This document shows, piece after piece, positions 1-12,448 of a stretch of 64,000 nt of DNA. Position numbers and translations under genes: made by a program. The notes under the pieces were generated by a model. The model saw only the letters and a program-made list of their open reading frames with translations, did not search any database and was not told the DNA's origin. This stretch comes from Macrobrachium rosenbergii (Eukaryota > Arthropoda > Malacostraca > Decapoda > Palaemonidae), in assembly GCF_040412425.1 (NCBI RefSeq), contig NC_089795.1:75964663-76028662 (forward strand), in the 5' to 3' direction. How positions within the stretch are numbered: the first letter of the stretch is position 1; each line of letters starts with the position of its first letter.

Positions 1-1225
<1,225 letters not shown>

Positions 1226-1662
1226 GTATACAGCAGTTTTTACTTATTCTGCATCACTTCTTTGAATAATCAGATCTAGTTTTTTATCAAGTCAAGATGG
1301 ATTATAGTAGCCATTTGGGTATAATAGCAACCTATTTTAATTTTTTAATGATTCTTATTCTTTAATCTTTTTATGATTTCGAGACTGGTACTCTGAACTT
1401 TGTCGCAATTCAGTACTCCAAGAAAAGTTCCTGAACTTGTCAAAGTGAGTATAATGAAATTCCCATTTTATTATAATTAAGAATACAGTGCTTTATTTTT
1501 ATTTAACTTCATTCACAAGGCCAGCTCACCCTTAGAGTGGCAAATGTCTTTCTTGCTAATTCCGTCAAAACATCATTTTATCTGAAACCTTCCTACCTTT
1601 CTATAAGAGCTGGGCAAGTAGTTACCCTTCAACAACAAAAAGGACGTGTTGTCCCACTAGTT

Positions 1663-1908
1663 CAGTGGGTCTCAATCATGGGGGACTTTCAGAGTTGGGG
1701 GTGGGGGGAATTTTGACCACAGATTGGCAGGCTCTTACTGGCTCTAGGACCACACAAAACGCAGTGGGCATCGGTAACGCACTGCTGAGAGGTCACGCTG
1801 GGCTTTCTTTCCGCAGGCTTTTGTGTTTGTGTTAGTATTTTCTTGCATTTTATTTGGGATGCACCTTTTAAGGCAGACAATTTTTGATAGGGGGTTGAGA
1901 ACCATTGT
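1663..1908. mobile_element. hAT-like non-autonomous element (MITE)
   Basis: The left end reads CAGTGGGTCTCAA. The reverse complement of the right end reads CAATGGTTCTCAA, matching at 11 of 13 positions. These resemble the CAGNGGTTCTCAA-type terminal inverted repeats of many hAT transposons. The flanks CACTAGTT (1655-1662) and GACCAGTT (1909-1916) match at 6 of 8, as an aged 8-bp hAT target duplication could, though using it leaves one unpaired base at the right end. The roughly 246-bp interior has no transposase frame. The assignment rests on end similarity alone. Confidence 0.5.
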
Positions 1909-1916
1909 GACCAGTT

Positions 1917-2285
1917 CAAGTGAGTCAGCCGTTTTGGGTATTCCCGTACTATGAAAAGGTGGCTCAAGTAAACTAACCTATGTCGAGGCAACATTTAAAT
2001 TCAAATTCTTAAGCCGGAAAATATTCGGGAATCTTTATTTTGCTGAAGATGAGAGGTAAAGATTATGAACACAAGTGTCGGTTGCTTGATCAAACTTGAA
2101 TATAAAACTTATAAAACTGTGCAGAATGCGGTATTCCGGATTTTTCCAAAAAGGCTGTAACCTCTTGCATATTTATATGTGTGTGCATTTATGTAAATAA
2201 CCGCCTAAGAGAAAGTATGCGTTGAGTTGCATATAAATATTTATATGCACCTGCATACGCGCATGTGGGATTACTCAGACTTTAT

Positions 2286-2288
<3 letters not shown>
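1917..2288. other. Unique AT-rich sequence
   Basis: Nothing recognisable as a gene or repeat. It separates the hAT-like element from the GA array downstream. Confidence 0.5.

Positions 2289-2328
<40 letters not shown>
2289..2328. repeat. (GA)n microsatellite
   Basis: About 20 GA units on the plus strand, nearly perfect, ending in GAAAGT. Confidence 0.95.
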
Positions 2329-2331
<3 letters not shown>

Positions 2332-2482
2332 TAATTAATATGTATCATAGTTATTTCACTGCTAGTTGCAGAACAGAAGGGTTTGAGTCCTTCTTTACCT
2401 ATATTTTTTTTTTTCATAACTCGCGAACGATTTTATTCCAGAGTCTCCTATTCATATGTCCTTATTAGAAGGTATATGAGCT

Positions 2483-2484
<2 letters not shown>

Positions 2485-2538
<54 letters not shown>
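2485..2538. repeat. (GA)n microsatellite
   Basis: About 27 perfect GA units. It is the second GA tract within 200 bp of the one at 2289, both on the same strand. Confidence 0.95.
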
Positions 2539-2543
<5 letters not shown>

Positions 2544-2619
2544 GTGATAATCCGTGACTGACTCATCCATCTGTCTGATAAGTCAATTTGTGCGTATTGG
2601 CAAGAGTGTGGTTGCAGGT

Positions 2620-2660
2620 TTGTATGTGTGTGTGTGCGTTTGTGTGTGTGTGTATGTGCG
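2620..2660. repeat. Imperfect (GT)n tract
   Basis: GT repeats interrupted by single A or C changes, so an older and probably less length-variable locus. Confidence 0.8.
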
Positions 2661-4102
2661 GTAACTCACGTGTGCCAAGTTTGTCTCATACGAGTAAATT
2701 TAGCTTGCTGCCGTCAGCAACTTGTAGTGGTGGAAAAACTATTGAGTTACGGAGTTTTATTCTGATCTGGGATGTCACAGGTGGGATTAAAGAGCATCCA
2801 CCTTCGCCCGTCGATAACTGTCATTCCAGTCGTCAATGTCTTTCCCTTTAGATAAGATATGATATGATAATGAAATAAACTTTCAGTGTGACTTTAAATG
2901 TTGGGTGTGCATTATATGATAATTACGATAATGAGGAACTATTTTTGGGTCGTTTTATGAAAAATGATTACGATAGAAGTGGAATTTTTAAATATGTAAG
3001 GCTAGCTAAAAATATATTTACAACTAGTTTCAGTTCCTTCGGGACATCGTAATCACGATTTTGCTAAATATCGTCATGTCAGTAAACTAGTAACTTTCTC
3101 AAGTAAAGCATACGTTTTGCATTTAGGAAAAAAAAATAAAAACTTACTTTCTCAGCTACACATGGCCTTGGATATTCAGAAAAGAGAAGCGTAGCAAGAA
3201 GAACGCTAAGGCATTTGCAACAAACTTTGCAGTCGGAAAAGGCCTGGCTTAAATTTATACTTGGCCAGCCTGCTAATGTAGATTTATTTTGTTGGGTGCT
3301 ATGCTGTTTCCAAAAGTGCTATTTATCAACGAATGAATATGTAAATACACACTTACACACACACATTGAAATTCGCAGAATATGTTATCTAAGGGGTTTA
3401 GAAATGTCATAGCCTCGGGTATTTTTCACAAGACTTTTTTTTTACTTGGAGGAAAACGGTTGTTCCATTCACTTAATTTTTTTTTTTTTTTTTTTTTGTA
3501 TTTTTTTGCAGGGCGGATGTGAGTCATTCTTTAAATGCCAATGTTGGTTTTAGTTGGAGAAAATAGTTGACTAGCTGGAAGCAAGTCTTCCCTAGTTTAG
3601 GTCTTGGTGAGTAACCCCCACGTCCGGTATGTGGATAGGTACATCCCTGCCTAAACGAGTCAACTTTTGACATTTGGGGCTTTTCGTTTAAAGTAAGACT
3701 ACTTCCACTGATACTATTGGTCCATCCTGCATTATTGCTCATGGTATGCAAGCAGCTTATCCCATTTAAATATAAATCCTTCTGCCAGTCACATTTATAT
3801 TCTAGGAATAGTTTTTTGTTAATGTTCGTGGAATTTACACGAAAATAGGAAAATAATTTATTAACGTGAATTTTCAAGACCAGCTTAAAAAAAAAAATTA
3901 CCAACTGACTGCAAGATCCCGTTCTGTTTTGGATCAAGGTGAGCAATCCTTTTCTTTTCAGAGGAAAGCCGGGCTAATCCTTTCATTAAAGAGCTAGTGC
4001 GATATACGCTAACCTGACGAATTATTTCTCGAAATTGCACCCAAAATATAAATGAGGAACAAAATTGGATCAACTTTGTAGTTTTTATTTAAAACAGTCC
4101 AA
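2661..4102. other. Unique sequence with a T-run
   Basis: No gene recognised. A 22-base T-run with little interruption lies at about 3476-3497. It could be the tail of an old minus-strand retroposed sequence or simple slippage. The minus-strand frame at 3524-3946 shows no family signature and is AT-driven. Confidence 0.5.
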
Positions 4103-4242
4103 ACGTACCTTGCGGTCTCATCTCCCTCGACTGTAAGGTCGAACTGCCTTCTCGTTGCAACGCCGAAGTCGCCCCTAGCGTAGAGATCGGAGCGAGATAG
4201 CAATATAAACAAAGCAATGGCGTTGATCCTCCAGCCACACAA
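4103..4242 (-). CDS. Candidate exon ending at a splice donor
   Basis: The minus-strand frame from about 4242 to 4109 is open. It encodes a hydrophobic run (INAIALFILL) followed by a polar, mixed segment ending in DLTVEGDETA, then meets a consensus donor AAG|GTACGT (exon end 4109, GTACGT 4108-4103). The hydrophobic stretch could be a signal peptide or membrane anchor. There is no in-frame ATG: the frame is closed by a stop about 20 codons upstream, near 4275, so an acceptor would be needed there, and the sequence offers no strong polypyrimidine tract. The stretch is less AT-rich than its surroundings. Family unknown; it could be a chance frame. Confidence 0.25.
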
Positions 4243-4245
4243 GAA

Positions 4246-4900
4246 GGCCCATGACCCTTTTGTTTCGGATTATAAACTGAGCCTTATGAGGACCCGCTAT
4301 CTATTGGGGTCTCGGTTGGGTTTAAGTCGGGAATTATTAAACGCTGACTTTATGTCCATCGCCACTCCATCTCTCTGTTGTCATAATAAACAGACTGTGA
4401 TATAGGAGTCTATCTGATTCTTTCCTATTCGGGTGGATCTTCTTCTTTTTGAAATACTGACCTTTTTTGATCTGCCATTGTTTCGGCGTGCGTCTTTCCT
4501 TTTTTGATCTTCTTCTAAGAAATTGCTCTGTCTTTAAAAAAGTGTTCTGGGTAAAAGTGTTCTTGGTCCGGTGATTTAAGCTGTTACTAAGATGATATTC
4601 GAGTCCAGAGTGTTTCTCACGCATTTCATGTTTTACATTACTTCTTTAATTATTGCAGGTAAATTTAAGGATTTGGAAAAACAACACCTTTGGGATCATT
4701 TTTATTTGGTGACCAGGGAGCAATGGAGAGATATAAGACATTTCGTAAAAATGGAAATTCTCATTGCAAATGCGGTCAAAGGCTTCTGTTACAGATGAGG
4801 TAAAATACCCCCTGCCTCAATGTAAGAAAATTCCCTTTAGGTAATTTTAGTCGTGCGGTTATAGAAATGAGACTAAGTGGTATGGATAATCTACTTTGCA
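4246..4900. other. Unique AT-rich sequence
   Basis: Pyrimidine-rich patches around 4430-4520, no recognisable gene, RNA or transposon. Confidence 0.5.
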
Positions 4901-4920
4901 ACAACAACAACAGCAACAAC

Positions 4921-4983
<63 letters not shown>

Positions 4984-5001
4984 AATAATAATGATAATAA
5001 T
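4901..5001. repeat. (CAA)/(AAT)/(ATT) self-complementary microsatellite
   Basis: CAA units lead into AAT units, then a long ATT block (about 4931-4980), then AAT again (4981-5001). AAT and ATT are reverse complements, so the blocks can fold back on each other as a hairpin or cruciform. The frames across it are Asn, Ile or Leu homopolymers and are not genes. Confidence 0.95.
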
Positions 5002-5375
5002 GAGCACAGTTAGGAAAAAAATGGACTGGAAAACTGATTTTAGAATGTCCAGCCATTTACAGAATATCTGAAGAAATCCACATGCAAAATATATGGATTT
5101 GTTTTTACCCGTATTTGGATTTGCACTGATAGTTCTCCAGAATTGAAAATGAATAATGTTTTTGTAGTGATTAATAAGAATAGGCATCCTTAGTAGGTGA
5201 TATATCCGTAAAACGTACTACACGCTAATGATAGCAGTGGATTCGTATAATTTTTTTTAAAAATTAAGTGACGAAGATCTAATTAAAGAATGAGAATTGC
5301 TGTATTCTATTAGATCCTTCTGACAGAAGTGTCAAAGGGGCTGCCAAGATAGGAGTGCTGATATGATCATACTTG

Positions 5376-5490
5376 TAAAATAAATAAATAATAAATAAAT
5401 AAATAAATTAATTAATTAATCAGTAAACAATTAAATAAATAAATACATAGATAAATAAAATAGTTAATCAATAACACATAAATAAATATC
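5376..5490. repeat. AAAT/AATT tetranucleotide-rich tract
   Basis: Degenerate repeats of AAAT with AATT interludes. This is a low-complexity A/T tract that may have started as the tail of a retroposed element. Confidence 0.75.
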
Positions 5491-6043
5491 ATAATTTTAA
5501 CTGTTCACTAGATATGACAGTTACGTTCAAGAGAAAAATTCAGCGAAGCAGAAGTTAGAACCCAGTTAGGATGGACCATACAGGTACGCCATGAAAATTC
5601 GAATCCTTGTTGACCATTAACATATCAGCAAGAAGAAGGCTATAAAAACTAACAATATTTTTGTCTTCAGTAGCTAAATACAAAGCATGTCAGTTGCTGA
5701 TTACACGACCTGTCAAAAACACAGCTTTATTTGCAGTTATGTCATCCTTTCGTATTTCAAAATCAATTTGACAGATTCTTAATATTTCCTGTGTATGAGA
5801 ATACATCGACAGAATGATTAATAACCTCGCTTTACCAACGAAAGACTTCAAGATCAATCCCATGTGGGAGGCCACTTGGATCCACTTCCTGAAAAATCCA
5901 TTGTGCTCCTTTTGGCTTGTGTAATGATCAGAGTATTTTGTGCTTAGCTGAATATACAGTTTGTAGCCAAGGTGAAAAAAAAAGATATGGGGCTGGCAAC
6001 CTCAATCCAAAAGATTTAATGAGAATCCGAAAGTTTACAAGTG

Positions 6044-6045
<2 letters not shown>
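5491..6045. other. Unique AT-rich sequence
   Basis: No gene recognised. The minus-strand frame at 5690-5875 and the plus-strand frame at 5917 lack recognisable motifs. Confidence 0.5.

Positions 6046-6102
<57 letters not shown>
6046..6102. repeat. (TA)n microsatellite
   Basis: About 27 TA units followed by a degenerate TGTATGTATA edge. Confidence 0.95.
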
Positions 6103-6109
<7 letters not shown>

Positions 6110-6240
6110 ATTATAATTAATAATACAGACAGACGTGCATATATACACACACACATAAATATATGTTTATATATAAAACAAATAGATAACAATGACGATG
6201 AACCAACCAAATTAGTTTTCCCCCTTCATTTCCCTTTATA

Positions 6241-6420
6241 ATTGGCCTTTATGAGTGGCCGTTTTGTGGGGGCGGTGTGGACAAAGCCCGATATTCTTTC
6301 ACAATCTCTGGCCGCCAGGCCCCGTGGGAGTGCCTCGTAAACAATAACATAAACAACAGCGCCACACAATTAGAGACGGCCAACTCTCTATTGTTGATGA
6401 GATAAGAAAAAGCTCAGGTT
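6241..6420. promoter_or_regulatory. GC-richer patch with paired forkhead-like sites
   Basis: This block is clearly more GC-rich than its flanks. It contains GTAAACA (6336-6342) and ATAAACA (about 6349-6355), both matching the RYAAAYA core bound by forkhead factors. A regulatory role is inference; a 7-bp core occurs often by chance in AT-rich DNA, and conservation cannot be judged from one sequence. Confidence 0.2.
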
Positions 6421-7359
6421 CCATAATCCTCTCTTCCTCGATTCGAAACTTTGTTTCTTTTTATGCAGTCGATTTTTTTTCTGCTCTCGCGCATAGCATT
6501 CAGTCTGAATCAAAAGTATTACAATTAAGGATTTAGTTCAGTTTCCAGACGTTGGTTGGTCTCTGATTCGATCGCTGCATTTCCAGAGACACCAGAAATT
6601 ACTTGACTTCGTGAAACTTCCTCAGTCACGTCAAGATGCATCTGTTTGTTTGAAGTGTCTCATTCGATAAAACCGAATATCGTGTTTATTCTGAAGAGTT
6701 TGTTGCCAATTAGTAGTGTTTCTTAGTTCTTAATCGTGCACTCATCCATTAACTGCAGGCTACTTGTGTTTAGGTGCTTTCATCAGCTCCAAGCAAGTAT
6801 GCAGGCATTTTCACTCAAAATTGGTATGCATTACGCTGTAATAATTTTGATTATGGAAAGCTATGAACGCCGGGATGTAATGTACCTTCTGAACGAGATT
6901 GTCAGTCCCATTTCAGAGGAGAAGAATAGAACTTGCTGGAAATAACGCATTGTGAATGGATGAAAATATTCTGCGCCAGAAAATGGAACACCGCGCATCA
7001 GCGAAACCTGCGAGATTTTTCTCAGAGACGGCGCTTAGTTATGCCAGGTTTTATTAAACCTTTTACTACCAATGACGTGTCTTTTAATGAAATGCAGGAT
7101 TTAAAATACACACCTTCATGCTAAGATTGCAAAACTGACAAGTAGTTGTTGTTATGGGGAGAAGGTTTCTTAACGAGTAATAACACGAACTCGTGGCCCA
7201 TTAGTTACTCAGTTTATAAATTTCTGTAAAGTATTCAATTTCGAATTATCCTGAACCGCACTGACTCCTTGGAAAAATATGAGTTACACTTTAGATGCCG
7301 TACTGGACAGCATTCTCCAATTTCACATATTCTAAAAAACTTGGTGCTGTTGGTTGAGT
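6421..7359. other. Unique sequence, no recognised gene
   Basis: Short open plus-strand frames at 6736-6945 and 6933-7124 overlap in different frames. I see no family signature, initiation context or splice-site support. Confidence 0.5.
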
Positions 7360-7662
7360 AAATGAATGAATCGTGAAATTTAGGCTATAAAGCCAAGCAC
7401 TGCGGCACCTTCAACCCTTCGGAACTTAAGGCACTAAAAAAGGGAGTTGGAGTGGTTTGACGGCAAGGCAAAGAGATCCAGAAAATAAATGAAATGGAGT
7501 GCAAGGATCAGAAGGTGAAATTGGGAGAAAACTCCACAGTACCATTAAGAAGTAAAAGAGAGGTCGGAAGAAAGACTGGATGAAAGGAAGGAGAATTCGT
7601 GTGAAATAAAAGGCTAGGGGCCGAAAGGACGCTGACAGTACCCTTTAGTAATACCTTCGTGC
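7360..7662 (-). mobile_element. SINE-like element, copy 1 (diverged, inverted)
   Basis: The stretch starting with AAATTTAGGC and a CCAAGCACTG motif is the reverse complement of the ends of the elements at 9935-10318 and 35596-35880. The GGGGCCGAAAGGACGCTG segment near 7617 matches the reverse complement of the sequence near 35650. The tail side is flanked by AATGAATGAA, equivalent to the short tandem tail of the copy at 9935. The middle is diverged. No protein is encoded. Confidence 0.6.
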
Positions 7663-8359
7663 TTTTGTTGATAAATAACAGCCGAGAACTCGTTTTTACA
7701 TCATGCCTCCCCTCTTTTCCGATCTCTCTCTCCTCATCCTCCTTGGCGAAAATTAGCACGGTTCCTCTCCTGCTATTCACAAATTGGGGGATGCTGGTCC
7801 TGCTGGCTTCTTTCATAGCTAGTGCTACTCTCTAAAGCGAGTCTGTCATAGCCGTCTGCGCATGCACGCCTAAAGATACTCCTGTCACATGATGTGGGTT
7901 TGTATGTTAGGAAAAATACAAGTTATTGTTGAATTTGTAATTTTTACAAAGGTGAATATGATGAAGCGATGCCATAGCTAGTGTGAAATAAGCAGTGAAA
8001 TTCCCTGTACGGGATTGAATTCAAATTTTCATATGACTTACCGATCCCTATTTTTCGACTTACTGGGAATTTTTGGATTTGTTTATATAATGCTATCAAT
8101 ATGATATCCGGTATTTACCTTTCGGCAGAGAGGTAGTGAAAGAAATATTTGGTGAATGGCCTCACCCCGGAGAGGTTCAGATTACCTCATAGAGGTCCTT
8201 TCCTTTCTTTAATGTTGCGTACATTTTAAAGAAAGACAAACCACTTCCGAGTGTTTTTTTTTCTCTTTCTTAGTCTCTCCCAGCTGCAACCCACAGCAGG
8301 CTATTATCAACTAGGTTCATAATTCACTACTTAATTTATCAGAAGCATACGTGATTTTT
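7663..8359. other. Unique sequence
   Basis: No gene, RNA or repeat recognised. The minus-strand frame 7508-7816 overlaps the SINE copy and is not a gene. Confidence 0.5.
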
Positions 8360-8429
8360 TAACCATCGCCCGGTCCGGGATCGAACGCCGGCATCTCGGT
8401 TTTGACCCGAGGGGATGCTAATGCCACCA

Positions 8430-8432
<3 letters not shown>
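8360..8432 (-). mobile_element. tRNA-related SINE head or tRNA pseudogene
   Basis: On the minus strand there is a tRNA-like layout: a box-A-like TGGCATTAGCAT, then a 5-bp stem CTCGG/CCGAG enclosing a 7-base loop GTCAAAA with the conserved T at loop position 2, and a box-B-like GTTCGATCCCG. The T stem pairs poorly and the D loop lacks GG, so a working tRNA is unlikely. The adjoining GA array would be the tail of such an element. Confidence 0.45.
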
Positions 8433-8474
<42 letters not shown>

Positions 8475-8477
8475 GAA
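8432..8477. repeat. (GA)n microsatellite
   Basis: About 20 GA units with one GATA interruption near the end, directly abutting the tRNA-like segment. Confidence 0.95.
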
Positions 8478-8709
8478 CGACTAAGCAAATAAATTCTGAG
8501 TGCATGATAGATAGATAAGCAAATACAGTTATCGGAATGAAAATAAGCCAGTCTGCCGTAAGGTTCAATCCATACTCGATATCTGCATCGCCTCTCCCTA
8601 CGATATCGATTATCACAAACCAGTGGGGAAATTTCCCACACTGCCAGCGACTCTTGTAACGAATATCTTAGTGTTTTCATTATTCAGTTTGACGTTCTTC
8701 TTCTTCTTC

Positions 8710-8710
<1 letters not shown>

Positions 8711-8780
<70 letters not shown>
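8711..8780. repeat. (ATT)n microsatellite
   Basis: About 23 perfect ATT/TAT units. It abuts the left arm of the palindrome at 8783-8920. Confidence 0.97.
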
Positions 8781-9030
<250 letters not shown>

Positions 9031-9331
9031 GTAGAAGGGAGGTCAAGTATGAAAAGTAAAATCAGCAATTTTTAAAAATTCTGTTCTTTGCTTTTTAAAG
9101 CAAAGGTCAAAGACACGGAAAGGACTACCCTTTTCAAACCCAGGCTCGGAGGAAACAAGAAAAGGGGAAAAAAAGGAAAAAGCTGAAGCTTAACTAGTAA
9201 GGAAGCGGTAAACCATTCGACCTTTAGAAGGAAAATCAGAAATAGGAATTTAATTACGCGTAATAAAAACCAGAATGTGTTATTTCAAAATTCGATTTCT
9301 TTGAAACCTTCAAAATCCAAAATATCCAATT
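9031..9331. other. A-rich unique sequence
   Basis: A purine-rich patch lies around 9110-9190. Nothing is recognised as a gene. Confidence 0.5.
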
Positions 9332-9719
9332 TAGTTTTCTGTAAAAGAAAACTATTGTGCTGGCTTTGCCTGTCCGTCCGCACTTTTTCTGTCCGCCCTC
9401 AGTACTTAAAAACTACTTAGGCTAGCGGGCTCTAAATTGGTATGTTGATCATCCACCCTCCAATTATCAAATATTCCAAATTGCAACCCTCAAGCCTCAG
9501 TAGTTTTTATTGTATTTAAGGTTAAAGTTAACCATAATCGTGCTTCTGGCAACGTTATAGCCCAGGCCATCACCAGCCGTGGTTAAAGTTTCATGGGCCG
9601 CGGCTCCTACAGCATTATACCGAGACCGCCGAAAGACAGATCTATTTTCAGTGGTCTTGATTGTGCGCTGTAGCGACTGTACAGAAAATTCGATTGCGCC
9701 GAAGAAACTTCGGCGCATA
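9332..9719 (-). mobile_element. Family A interspersed element, copy 1
   Basis: This is the reverse complement of the elements at 34125, 51975 and 55819. In family orientation it begins with the hairpin TGCGCCGAAGTTTCTTCGGC and ends with another short hairpin, AGTTTTCTTTTACAGAAAAC. Between lie family-wide segments: TATAATGCTGTATGA-like sequence, a GGCCGTGGTTAAAG-like sequence, TGATGATTGGAGGGTGGATGA and GGACAGACAAAGCC. No open frame is shared by the copies, so it looks non-autonomous. The class is unknown to me. Confidence 0.85.
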
Positions 9720-9920
9720 TTTTATTTGTTTTTGTTGTAGTTGGATTTCTTATCTGAGACTTCTCGTCATAAAGAGCGACTGAAATATTGAAATTTACCT
9801 GTTAATTTTCACGCCAAGAGTTACTATGAAAAATTAGGATTTAATTAACTTACAGAAGTACAGTAGTATAGACTAGGTTTTGCTTTCCTGATTGTTGTAT
9901 ATGCGTAAACAGGGTCCTCA
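9720..9920. other. Unique spacer
   Basis: AT-rich sequence between two mobile-element copies, with nothing recognised. Confidence 0.5.
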
Positions 9921-10332
9921 GTGAATTTAATTCTCTCCGTAGGGGGTTACTGCCGTCAGTACACCTCATGGGGTGCACTGTAGGCATTACTGAAGGTTCT
10001 TTGCAACTTCCCTTATTCGGTCTCTGGCTACAACCCCTTTCATTCCTTTTGCTGTACTTCCATGTATATTCTCTCTCTTCGATCGGCGTCAGTGACCCTG
10101 GTAGTTGTGACGCCAGATAACCCACAATTAATCAATCTCTCTCTTCCACCTTGCTATCCACCCTCTCCCAACAATTGTTCCATTAGTGCAACTGCGAGGT
10201 TTCCTCCTGTTACACCTTTCAAACCTTTTTACTCTCAGTTTCCTTTTCAGCGCTGAATGACCTCATAGGTCCCAGCGCGTGACCTTTGGCCTAAATTCTG
10301 TAATCCTTCCTTCCTTCCGTGAATTTAATTCT
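9921..10332 (+). mobile_element. SINE-like element, copy 2, with target site duplication
   Basis: GTGAATTTAATTCT is repeated exactly at 9921-9934 and 10319-10332, flanking a roughly 384-bp insert. Insert landmarks are GGGGTGCACTGTAGGCATTAC, with one mismatch to copy 3, then GTGCAACTGCGAGGT and CAGCGCTGAATGACCT, and it ends in a CCTTCCTTCC tail. A 14-bp direct duplication plus a short tandem tail is characteristic of LINE-driven retroposition. No coding potential. I see no clear tRNA-type A and B boxes, so its origin is open. The perfect duplication suggests a fairly recent insertion. Confidence 0.85.
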
Positions 10333-11182
10333 GGACTGGATGTAATCTTCAAAGAGTGTCTTTATTCAGCCAGCTGATAAGTGTACAAGGCTGTAGCCTT
10401 GGAAGGCAAACGTTTGTCTGTATATCGCTTTAACTCAATGGTATTGACCTCCTCTCTTGATATAAAAGCTAAAGAGAAAGAATTTTCCCGATAAAATTGC
10501 CCACTCAGATTAGGGTCGTTGCAATGCTTCCGCGAAAATTCATTTCCACAGGGAAAGCGGGAGACCTCTTTCAGGCTTTGCTCAGTTAAGCATAATACAT
10601 TACCTCGACTGTCGTGCAGCTTAATGAAGTGCACTGGAAGATGTTAGATAATTCTTTGAAAATCAGAATGAAAAGCTTTTAATCATTATAGATATCTCCG
10701 TTGCTTTAAGAACTTATATTTCTCTCTCTTTACCTTTATATTTCTCTCTGTATACCTTTATGTCCTTCCCTACGTAGTTCTAAATGCCCTTGCTGTAGAA
10801 TAGAATAAAAAAAAAATAACCGGTACTTGAAAGAGCTGCAAATGCTTATACCAACTTCTTCGGTATTGTTATTTAAATATATTTCTCTTGGTCTGACAAG
10901 AAACCCTATGTAGCATGTATATAATAATTTAGGTATTTGTCTAGTAATAGCTGTAAGAATATCAAATACATCGTGAAGTATGCAAGGGATAGAAATAAGA
11001 AAAAGCTGAATAAAATTTAAATGAAGGAACGGAGAAGACGGAAATTCTCCATGAAAACGAGTGAGCTGACACGCGCATGCAGCATAATAGTTCTCTTCGA
11101 AATTTGAAAGAGAACTGACATAGCTAAAATAAAACCTCTGGCTGTGAAAATTCGTTGGAAACAAAATGGCAGCAACAAAATG
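10333..11182. other. Unique sequence
   Basis: No gene recognised. The minus-strand frame 10736-11164 (142 codons) has no family motif and is AT-driven. A short pyrimidine-rich patch (TTTCTCTCTC) lies near 10720-10750. Confidence 0.5.
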
Positions 11183-11211
11183 GTTTTGAAGAGAAGGCCA
11201 TTAGAAACTTA

Positions 11212-11286
<75 letters not shown>

Positions 11287-11328
11287 GAAGAGAAGGCCAT
11301 TAGAAACTTAGTTCTCTCTCTCTCTCTC
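11183..11328. repeat. (CT)n microsatellite inside a direct duplication
   Basis: A 34-bp leader beginning TTTTGAAGAGAAGGCCATTA precedes a CT array of about 69 bases (11213-11281). The same leader recurs from 11284 and is followed by a second, shorter CT run. The leader plus CT block has therefore been duplicated in tandem and one array has expanded. Confidence 0.95.
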
Positions 11329-11683
11329 AGGGGTCACCTATGATGAACTATCGACATGATGGTCGGCTGTTCAGGATACTGATCATCCTTGATGTGCAAC
11401 AAATATACAAAATGGAGGGCGAACAGAAAGGCTGCTTCAGCTCCTATAGTTATCCGGCTTTACCTCGACGGAAACAAACAAACAAACAGCGCCAGGTTAT
11501 CAAAAATTCAATACACATCAGCGCAGGTTATACCCATAAGCGGACCAGAGGAGACTGCCGACAGGGCGCCTTGCTGAGTCTACAAGAACTCTGAAAGCAT
11601 TCCTTGCTTGCAACCCTGAAATAACCGCGTCCTGAAGAGCGCGCTGCTTGACTTTTTCCCTGATGGGGGAATGGTACCTTCAG
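11329..11683. other. Unique, relatively GC-rich sequence
   Basis: Overlapping short plus-strand frames (11340-11594, 11389-11577) show no family signature. Nothing else recognised. Confidence 0.5.
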
Positions 11684-11684
11684 C

Positions 11685-11741
<57 letters not shown>
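11684..11741. repeat. (GT)n microsatellite
   Basis: About 27 GT units, nearly perfect. Confidence 0.97.
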
Positions 11742-11743
<2 letters not shown>

Positions 11744-12055
11744 CACGGAAGGCGGAAGGAAGGCAGCGGGCGAAGCTTTTAATCGGAATCTGTGAATGAA
11801 ATACACTCACTTGTCAAGCTGATTCGGGTCCCTAATAAAAAGCCTAAAACAACTTCGCAAATAACATGGCAGACAATTGAACGCCTATCAGGCGAGGGCG
11901 TCGTTAATCATCCGGGTCCTCAGGAGACCTCGTGCAAATAAATAAATGCGAAAGATCGTTACTATTATTTGATTTACTGCAGCGTGAGGTGTGGGAGGGC
12001 AGCGTAGCCAGCCACCAGCTCGCTAGCCCCTCCTCCTAAACCTCTACCTGCTAAC

Positions 12056-12057
<2 letters not shown>
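11742..12057. other. GC-richer unique sequence
   Basis: Clearly less AT-rich than the window average, repeat-free, with no open frame of note. It could be conserved non-coding DNA, but that cannot be tested from a single sequence. Confidence 0.35.

Positions 12058-12118
<61 letters not shown>
12058..12118. repeat. (CT)n microsatellite
   Basis: About 30 perfect CT units. Confidence 0.97.
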
Positions 12119-12121
<3 letters not shown>

Positions 12122-12349
12122 GACTGCATGACGCTCCTCAGATATGGCAGTCTTTAGGAAGGCTCGAAATCCTCTTTTAATTTTTGACTTTCATATTTAC
12201 CCATTAATCATCTGTAAAATTTGCCCCTTCTCTAAGCCTGCTTAATTTATGGTCCTCCATATCGACGACAGGGCATCTAGTTACCTGTGCTGTTTGCATC
12301 GAACAAGCAATTCCTGATGCATAAGAATCTTATCATGGAGCGAGCACGC

Positions 12350-12412
12350 ATACACACACCCATATATATACAGTAAATATATATATACATATATACTGTA
12401 TATATATATATG
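12350..12412. repeat. Degenerate CA/TA microsatellite
   Basis: Short CA run, then interrupted TA repeats containing CAGTA and CTGTA interruptions. Confidence 0.85.
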
Positions 12413-12448
12413 TAGATATAATTAGTTAAAAAAAATTAGTATAGGGTA

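Noticed and set aside
3524..3946. 140-codon minus-strand frame
   Set aside because: Runs through an A/T-run and has no domain signature.
10736..11164. 142-codon minus-strand frame
   Set aside because: AT-driven composition, no conserved motif, no start or splice context.
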